DNA of 64,000 nt, from positions 21,998 to 85,997 of the forward strand of contig DASXOE010000120.1 in assembly GCA_036494575.1 (NCBI GenBank). The letters are read 5' to 3'. Under the pieces are notes generated by a model. It was given only the letters and a program-made list of their open reading frames with translations, had not been told where the DNA came from and did not search any database. Positions within the stretch are counted from its first letter, which is position 1; the number at the start of each line of letters is the position of its first letter. A program made the translations under genes and the position numbers. This document shows positions 59,542 through 64,000 of this stretch, piece by piece. The stretch is from DASZFV01 sp036494575 (GTDB taxonomy: Bacteria > Myxococcota_A > Polyangia > Fen-1088).

Positions 59542-60030
59542 TCAGCGCTTGCTGGCCGCCTGCGGCGCGAGCGCGCGTGCGCGCGTGAGGATCTCCCGGC
59601 CCACCTTGGGGTCGCGAGACGTGATGTCGACGGCGAAGCCGTCGCCCGCCGACTGCACGGCCACGAGCGCGCCCTTGACGTCGAAAGGCGACTGCGTCAG
59701 GTCCAGTCTTCCGGAGGTCGCCACCTGCGCCATGTGACACTCGGCGACCCGTTGCAGCCACTCGGCCGTCATGCCGGGCTGGGCCCCCAAGAGGATGCGG
59801 GCGCCCCAGCGTTGCACGACCGTTTCGGTCTCCGAGACTGGCGTCTCCGGCTTGACCTCCTGCACGGCCCGGACATTCCGTGGATTCGTCAGCGACGCGC
59901 CGGTCCACTCGGCGGTGGGCACGCCGCGGCAAGCCGCCTGCGTGTCCCTGGCCGGCGGCGGCGTCGCGATGTTAGACGCTTGGAGCATGATTTGGAGACT
60001 CGCCACGAACGCAAATACCAACGTGCTCAT
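59542..60030 (-). CDS. Secreted protein of unknown function
   Basis: 162 residues. A GAGAGGTG ribosome-binding site just before the ATG decides the start. Signal peptide to about 22, then a soluble domain with two Cys (ACRGVPT and ECHMAQ) and an Arg/Trp-rich middle (VVQRWGARILLGAQPG). No family recognised. The upstream 60031-60098 gap contains two direct repeats of TGATCA that may regulate it. Confidence 0.62.
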   Translation of the reverse strand: MSTLVFAFVASLQIMLQASNIATPPPARDTQAACRGVPTAEWTGASLTNPRNVRAVQEVKPETPVSETETVVQRWGARILLGAQPGMTAEWLQRVAECHMAQVATSGRLDLTQSPFDVKGALVAVQSAGDGFAVDITSRDPKVGREILTRARALAPQAASKR

Positions 60031-60074
60031 GTTTCACCTCTCTGGCTGACTCGCTGACGAAAAGGCCCCTTCGT

Positions 60075-60105
60075 GATGATCAGTGTGATGATCGATGATC
60101 AGTGT
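60075..60105. promoter_or_regulatory. Two direct repeats of GATGATCAGTGT
   Basis: The 12-mer occurs at 60075-60086 and 60094-60105, 19 bases apart (about two helical turns), each containing the palindrome TGATCA. The second overlaps the PfpI stop codon. It lies 45 bases upstream of the next minus-strand gene, a possible operator for it. Confidence 0.4.
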
Positions 60106-60677
60106 ATCGACGGCTCGCCTGGCTCACCTTCCGGCGGCATGAGCGGCGAGATGCGCTGTGGGATGCGGCCTTCGAGCTGGCGGAGGATGGCGTCCGTAAA
60201 AACAGTGAGGTCGTCCGGACGACGCGACGTGATGAGGTTGGCGTCCTCGACGACGGCCTCGTCGACCCAGTGCGCGCCCGCGTTCAACAGGTCCGTCTTT
60301 ATCGACGGCCAGGACGTCACTGTCCGGTCGTCTACGACGTCCGCTTCGATGAGCAGCGAGCCAGCGTGGCACACGGCCGCCACGGGCTTGCCGCCCTCGA
60401 TCATTTCTCGCGTGAAGTCGACCACCAAGGGATCGGTGCGCAAGTGATCGGGCGAATACCCGCCCGGAACGACGAGGGCGTCGAACTCGTCCGCCGTGAC
60501 ATCGCGAATGGCGACGCCCGTCGTGACGTGCTCCTTGCGGTTCTTTCCGTCGATGCGTTTGCCCGCCTCGCGGCCGATGACGACGACCTCGTGGCCCGCC
60601 CTCTTGAGCCGATCGTAGGGGACGCGAAACTCCGAGTCCTCGAACATCTCGTCGACGACGAATGCCACGCGAGCCAT
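60099..60677 (-). CDS. DJ-1/PfpI-family protein
   Basis: 192 residues with an excellent GAGGAGGT ribosome-binding site before the ATG. DJ-1/PfpI fold: MFEDSEFRVPYDRL (with the Glu of the elbow), DALVVPGGYSPDHLR, and the catalytic AVCHAGSLL (C103, H104). Members act as protein deglycases, glyoxalases or, in archaea, proteases; the exact activity is not decided by the sequence. Cytosolic. May respond to stress, but no regulator adjoins. Confidence 0.92.
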   Translation of the reverse strand: MARVAFVVDEMFEDSEFRVPYDRLKRAGHEVVVIGREAGKRIDGKNRKEHVTTGVAIRDVTADEFDALVVPGGYSPDHLRTDPLVVDFTREMIEGGKPVAAVCHAGSLLIEADVVDDRTVTSWPSIKTDLLNAGAHWVDEAVVEDANLITSRRPDDLTVFTDAILRQLEGRIPQRISPLMPPEGEPGEPSIH

Positions 60678-60745
60678 GCTGATACCTCCTCGGTTTTTTT
60701 GGGCCCGCGGCAAAACATGGTGGCGCCGCGCGGGCCAGGCAAGGC

Positions 60746-60776
60746 CGCGCCGGCCGGTCCATCGCCGGCCGGCGCG
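60746..60776 (-). terminator. Strong 12-base-pair hairpin downstream of the OMP gene
   Basis: CGCGCCGGCCGG (60746-60757) and CCGGCCGGCGCG (60765-60776) form a perfect 12-bp stem with a 7-base loop, 14 bases past the stop of the minus-strand OMP gene. There is no T-tract, which is common in such GC-rich genomes. It probably ends the OMP transcript before the PfpI gene. Confidence 0.6.
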
Positions 60777-60789
60777 AACGGCGACGCGC

Positions 60790-61623
60790 CTAGAACTCGA
60801 CGCCGACGTTGCCGCCGACGCCCCACGTGTTGAGCTTGCCGCCCACGGAGCGCAGCAGATCATTGTTGTACGTCTGCCGATAGGTGTAGCGGGCGTCGAG
60901 CATCAGCCGGCGGTAGGAGAGCTCCACGCCGCCGCCGTAGGGCACGGTGAGGACGTCATCGCTGCCCGTGATGTCGGACGTCGCGGCGGCAGTCTTCGAG
61001 AGGCTGTAGTGCTGCCAGCCAATGCCCACGAACCCGAAGGGCTCGAGGAGCGTCATCCCCTGAATGATCGGGATGTTGACGCGCAGCGCGCCCTCTGCGC
61101 CGTTCGACACGAGATTGGTGTTCGTGGCAAGCCCCAGCGTCTGGATGCTGCGCGCGGCGCCCACGTAGGCCGCTTCCAACCCTACGAACTGCCGCGTGCC
61201 GCCCACGAGGCGCGCGTCCCAGGAGCCGCCGGCACCTGTCATGGACTTGATGCTGCCGTAGGTGAAGTCCTCGTAGCCGCCGCCGAGCATCATGGCCGCG
61301 CCCACGCGCGACATCCAGACGGGCGTGCCCATCGATCCTTCGACACCGACGGGCGGCGCCGGCGGAGGCAGCGCCGAGGGGGTCGCCATCGGCGGCATCG
61401 TGCCGGGCTCGATCGGAGCAGCCGGTGATACGGGCTCATCGTTGTCCGGAATTATCGCGGGCGGCGTCGCCAACGGCGTTACGGTCGCGGGCGGGGGGCT
61501 GGTGTCCACCGGCGGTGGAGTCGTGGCCGGAGGTGTGGTGGTGTCGGGTGTCTCGGCCCGGGTGGTGGCCATCGAGCCCAAGAGGCCGATGCCGACGACA
61601 GTCATCATCGCTCGAAGTTTCAT
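60790..61623 (-). CDS. Outer-membrane beta-barrel protein with Pro/Thr-rich linker
   Basis: 277 residues with a GAGAGGTT ribosome-binding site. Signal peptide (VGIGLLGSMATTRA), a Pro/Thr/Ala linker of about 75 residues, then a barrel of about eight strands ending in GVEF with a C-terminal Phe. The strands carry alternating hydrophobics and YTYRQTY-type aromatics. Followed by the 12-bp hairpin. Ligand or role unknown; a stress or envelope OmpA/OmpX-like function is possible. Confidence 0.78.
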   Translation of the reverse strand: MKLRAMMTVVGIGLLGSMATTRAETPDTTTPPATTPPPVDTSPPPATVTPLATPPAIIPDNDEPVSPAAPIEPGTMPPMATPSALPPPAPPVGVEGSMGTPVWMSRVGAAMMLGGGYEDFTYGSIKSMTGAGGSWDARLVGGTRQFVGLEAAYVGAARSIQTLGLATNTNLVSNGAEGALRVNIPIIQGMTLLEPFGFVGIGWQHYSLSKTAAATSDITGSDDVLTVPYGGGVELSYRRLMLDARYTYRQTYNNDLLRSVGGKLNTWGVGGNVGVEF

Positions 61624-61725
61624 GACGAACCTCTCTTTGGTTTTCGTTGTTTGCTTCGTCGCGCGCCTTCGCGATGGCGAATTGCGCGTGCGATCTGTCC
61701 ACGTTCGGTTACCCTTGGAGCTCAC

Positions 61726-62343
61726 TTGGCCCACACTACGAGCCTCGTCCTCCCCCTCTTTTCCCTTCTCCTCCTTCCGTTCGCCGCGGGATGCGGCGAA
61801 GCTTCATCCGGTGACACTTCATCGGGCGCCACGGCGGCTCTTCGCTTCGATCCCTGCCAGCCCATCGCCGTCGTTCTCGATCCCGGCGCGACCGCGGAGC
61901 AAAGAGCAGGCGTAGCGGGCGCCGTCGACTGGTGGAACGCCGCTGCCGGGGGGAAGGTCTTCATGGCGGCCGGTGCGGGCGAGCCGACCGCCAGCGCTCC
62001 CTCCGGTGACCCCTCGGCTGACAATCCTTCGGGCGACAATCCCTCGGGCGACAATCCCTCGGGCGCTGTGCCCCTTCACTTTCAGGCGGCGGCGCCGCCG
62101 TCTCACGGCTTCTTCGACCCGGCGCGCGGAGAAATCTTCGTCAACGTCGATCTCGAGGCGCGTCCCCTCACCGTAACCATCGCGCACGAGCTCGGTCACG
62201 CCTTCGGCCTCGTCCACGTCACCGATCGGGCATCGGTGATGACCGCCGGGAACCTCGACGTCCAGCCGAACGTCGGCGACGTCGCCGCCCTCGTGAAGCT
62301 GTGGGGCGCGTGCGGTCCCGCCGCGATCGGGCCGCCGAGCTAG
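61726..62343 (+). CDS. Matrixin-like zinc metalloprotease lipoprotein
   Basis: 205 residues from a TTG with a TTGGAG ribosome-binding site 7 bases upstream, starting a lipoprotein signal (LLLLPFAAGCG). The catalytic HELGHAFGLVH has H154, E155, H158 and H164, followed by a Met turn (SVMTAG), the metzincin/matrixin pattern. An insert of PSGDN repeats (about 96-115) interrupts the N-terminal half of the domain. Secreted endopeptidase anchored to a membrane. Convergent with the kinase; the 179-base gap after it shows nothing clear. Confidence 0.88.
   Translation: MAHTTSLVLPLFSLLLLPFAAGCGEASSGDTSSGATAALRFDPCQPIAVVLDPGATAEQRAGVAGAVDWWNAAAGGKVFMAAGAGEPTASAPSGDPSADNPSGDNPSGDNPSGAVPLHFQAAAPPSHGFFDPARGEIFVNVDLEARPLTVTIAHELGHAFGLVHVTDRASVMTAGNLDVQPNVGDVAALVKLWGACGPAAIGPPS
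62011..62065. repeat. 15-base tandem repeat encoding PSGDN units in the metalloprotease
   Basis: CCCTCGGCTGACAAT, CCTTCGGGCGACAAT and CCCTCGGGCGACAAT follow each other in frame, then a partial unit. Each encodes PS[AG]DN. In-frame slippage would change loop length without breaking the protein. Confidence 0.85.
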
Positions 62344-62522
62344 CGATCTCGTCTCTGCGCGCATGTTGACTCCGCTCGGTCTCGGCTATCGCAAGCCGCG
62401 TGCCGACGGCGTCGGGAGCGCACAATCGTCGCCGGAGACGGCGCCTGTCTCGCGGCGTGTTACGGCCGGGTGGCGTGGACCTCGCTCGAAGTCCGGCGGA
62501 GGCCGCTTGGCGTGCCGCGATG

Positions 62523-63737
62523 TTACGCGCGGGTGGCGGTGGCGGCGCCGACTTCTTCGGTGTTCTCGCGCTGGATCTCGGCGCCGAAGAGCTCGCGCAT
62601 GAGCCTGGTCGTCGCGGCCTTGCCTCCGCCGATGTGGGCGGCGAGCGCATCCGCGAACTCCGTGGCCGATTGGAACCTCTCGGCGGGATCGAAGGCGAGG
62701 GCCTTGGCGAGGATGCCGCGCGCCGGCTCGGGCAGCTGCGCGAGCTCCGCGAGGTCCTCGGGCGTGACCCCGCTCGCCGCGCGATAGAGGACGTCGAGAT
62801 CGTTGTCGCCCGTGTAGAGGAGCTGAGCGGTCAGGCAGTAGTAGAGGACGTGCGCGAGCGAGAATAGATCGCTGCGGTGATCGACGGTCTGCCCGCGGGC
62901 CTGCTCGGGCGACATGAAGTTCGCGTTGCCCTTGACCATGCCCACCTGGGTCTGCGTGACACGCCGGTTGGATTTCACGATGCCGAAGTCGGAGAGCTTG
63001 ACCTCTCCGAGGAGCGACACCATGACGTTCCCGGCCGAGACGTCGCGATGGACGATGCCCATGGGCGAGCCTTCGCGATCGTGGCGCTCGTGCGCGTACG
63101 CGAGCGCTTGCAGCGTCTCGTGAGCGACGTAATAGGCCAGGGATTCGGGCAAGCCGCCCCCGACTGTCTCGGCGTGGCGCGCGACGAGGCGGCCGAGATC
63201 GCGACCGACGATGTACTCCTGGGTCATGAAGTACTCGCCCGAGACGACGCCGAAGTCGAAGACCGGCACGATGTTCGAGTGCACGAGGCCGGCTTGCATG
63301 CGCGCCTCGTCGATGAACTGCGCGACCGCTTCCTTGTTGCGCGCGAGCTCGTGGCGCAGGCGCTTGAGCACGAAGCTGCGGCTGAAGCCCTCGACGCCCG
63401 TGGCCTCGGCGATGAAGAGCTCGGACATGCCGCCTTCTCCGATGCGATTGAGCAGGCGATAACGGCCGAAGTCCGCGCCCGGCGCCGCCGCGGCAGCGGG
63501 AGCCGCTTGAGCGGCCAGGGCGGGCGCGGCCTGACGGCTCGGGATGCTGAAGGCCTTGCCGTCCGTGATTGGTGAGCGGGCCGCGGGCGTCGCGCCCACG
63601 ACGGCGCGCGGCCGAGCCGGCGTGCCGAACTTGGCCGTCGCCTCGTACGTGACGGGATCCGCGACGGCGCCGCCGGCCTCTGCCTTGCCGCGTCCGGAGA
63701 TCACCAGCCCGAGGCCGCCGAGACAGATCGCGCCCAC
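62523..63737 (-). CDS. Ser/Thr protein kinase with N-terminal membrane segment
   Basis: 404 residues from a GTG. The opening MGAICLGGLGLVISGRGK is the end of a membrane helix. After a Pro/Ala linker the kinase spans about 91-360: Gly-rich loop IGEGGMS (100-105), VAIK-type K125 (FVLKRL), HRD in IVHRDVSAGNVMV, DFG in LSDFGIVK and SPEQARG for the P+1/APE region. All catalytic residues are intact. Upstream in the same frame lies a TAG at 63771 and then a sensor-like sequence, so this may be the intracellular half of a split receptor kinase. Substrates unknown. Confidence 0.88.
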   Translation of the reverse strand: MGAICLGGLGLVISGRGKAEAGGAVADPVTYEATAKFGTPARPRAVVGATPAARSPITDGKAFSIPSRQAAPALAAQAAPAAAAAPGADFGRYRLLNRIGEGGMSELFIAEATGVEGFSRSFVLKRLRHELARNKEAVAQFIDEARMQAGLVHSNIVPVFDFGVVSGEYFMTQEYIVGRDLGRLVARHAETVGGGLPESLAYYVAHETLQALAYAHERHDREGSPMGIVHRDVSAGNVMVSLLGEVKLSDFGIVKSNRRVTQTQVGMVKGNANFMSPEQARGQTVDHRSDLFSLAHVLYYCLTAQLLYTGDNDLDVLYRAASGVTPEDLAELAQLPEPARGILAKALAFDPAERFQSATEFADALAAHIGGGKAATTRLMRELFGAEIQRENTEEVGAATATRA

Positions 63738-63770
63738 GACCGACCAGACGAGCGAGCGATCGGCGAGCGG

Positions 63771-64000
63771 CTAGCTCGCGGCGACGACGGGCGGCGGCGC
63801 GGCCGGCGCCTCGACGGCGACGCGGCGGCCCAGGATCAGGATCGCCTCTCGATCGTCGATCCCCGGCACCCGGGCCGCCGCCGCCACGAAGTCGTGACCG
63901 TCGGCGCGAACGAGGGTGGAGGCGACGGGCTGCGTGCGCGCGCGGCGTATGAGGTCGTCGACGCCGCCACCGGCGTCCGGGCCGTGCGCCGCGAGCGACT
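63771..64000 (-). CDS. C-terminus of a protein truncated by the window edge, sensor-domain-like
   Basis: A minus-strand frame enters from the right edge and ends at TAG 63771-63773 after 76 residues. It contains DLIRRARTQPVASTLVRADG followed by FVAAAARVPGIDDREAILIL. That alternation of a helix and beta-strands with short sequences like RVPG resembles the C-terminal part of Cache-type extracellular sensor domains, but too little is visible to be sure. The stop codon is in the same frame as the downstream kinase. Confidence 0.5.
   Translation of the reverse strand, partial: SLAAHGPDAGGGVDDLIRRARTQPVASTLVRADGHDFVAAAARVPGIDDREAILILGRRVAVEAPAAPPPVVAAS

Noticed and set aside
62344..62522. Possible small gene in the gap between the metalloprotease and the kinase
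   Set aside because: Frames are short, lack a good start and ribosome-binding site, and show no coherent composition; nothing clear is there.
1..64000. tRNA or rRNA genes, insertion sequences or prophage
   Set aside because: No clover-leaf-like sequence, terminal inverted repeats with transposase, or phage structural genes were seen by eye; a covariance-model scan would be needed to exclude small RNAs.

Overview
The window is very GC-rich, gene-dense chromosomal DNA of a myxobacterium-like organism (Polyangia/Myxococcota, Sorangium or Polyangium type). This is inferred from content. There is a MYXO-CTERM-type C-terminus, several Gly/Ala/Ser/Thr-rich lipoproteins, two very large Cys-rich surface lipoproteins (DUF4215 plus fibro-slime in one), two Ser/Thr kinase-like proteins, ECF sigma factors and several small outer-membrane barrels. 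GTG and TTG starts are common. No gap between genes exceeds about 265 bases. I saw no tRNA, rRNA, CRISPR array, IS element or phage gene.

Layout. 1-4.3 kb: the start of a secreted protein, a membrane-anchored pseudokinase, a DTW-domain tRNA-modification enzyme, the DNA glycosylase Mug and a TPR protein. 4.3-8.9 kb: a bifunctional aldolase/dehydrogenase, a DUF924 protein, an ankyrin protein and a MEMO-family protein. 9-12.9 kb: a TonB-dependent receptor carrying its own N-terminal TonB C-terminal domain, translationally coupled to a lipoprotein. 12.9-15.4 kb: msrA, an Mpv17-like membrane protein and murB in a tight operon. 15.4-21.8 kb, minus strand: a lipoprotein, a FadL-like porin, a small membrane protein and an AsmA/TamB-like giant. 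21.9-23.7 kb: a DksA-type zinc finger, an enoyl-CoA hydratase and an AHSA1-domain protein with a histone-H1-like tail.

23.7-28.2 kb, minus strand: a histidine phosphatase followed by a second copy of the receptor-lipoprotein pair. 28.4-34.8 kb: a collagen-like repeat lipoprotein with a discoidin-like end, a metallophosphatase-tetraheme cytochrome fusion, and an ECF sigma/membrane partner/lipoprotein operon. 34.9-38.9 kb: a 1,331-residue lipoprotein with 23 DUF4215-type repeats around a fibro-slime domain. 39-46.9 kb: an SDR, a tiny Cys protein, ilvA, a MYXO-CTERM trypsin-like protease, an EamA permease, an LCM-type methyltransferase and a lectin-fold lipoprotein. 46.9-52.3 kb: cytochrome c, an ECF sigma factor and a 1,311-residue Cys-rich lipoprotein. 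52.4-64 kb: a thioredoxin-like protein, small membrane proteins, an EF-hand membrane protein, a tandem alkaline-phosphatase-fold lipoprotein, two barrel proteins, a PfpI-family protein, a matrixin-like protease and an active Ser/Thr kinase with a TM segment, preceded in the same frame by a sensor-like sequence ending in an amber codon.

How the genes relate. Most of the window serves the envelope and cell surface: outer-membrane uptake (two receptor cassettes, FadL), surface lipoproteins, secreted proteases and signalling (kinases, two ECF systems). Housekeeping genes (murB, msrA, ilvA, mug) are scattered between. The least explained recurrent system is the duplicated TonB-domain receptor plus lipoprotein cassette.
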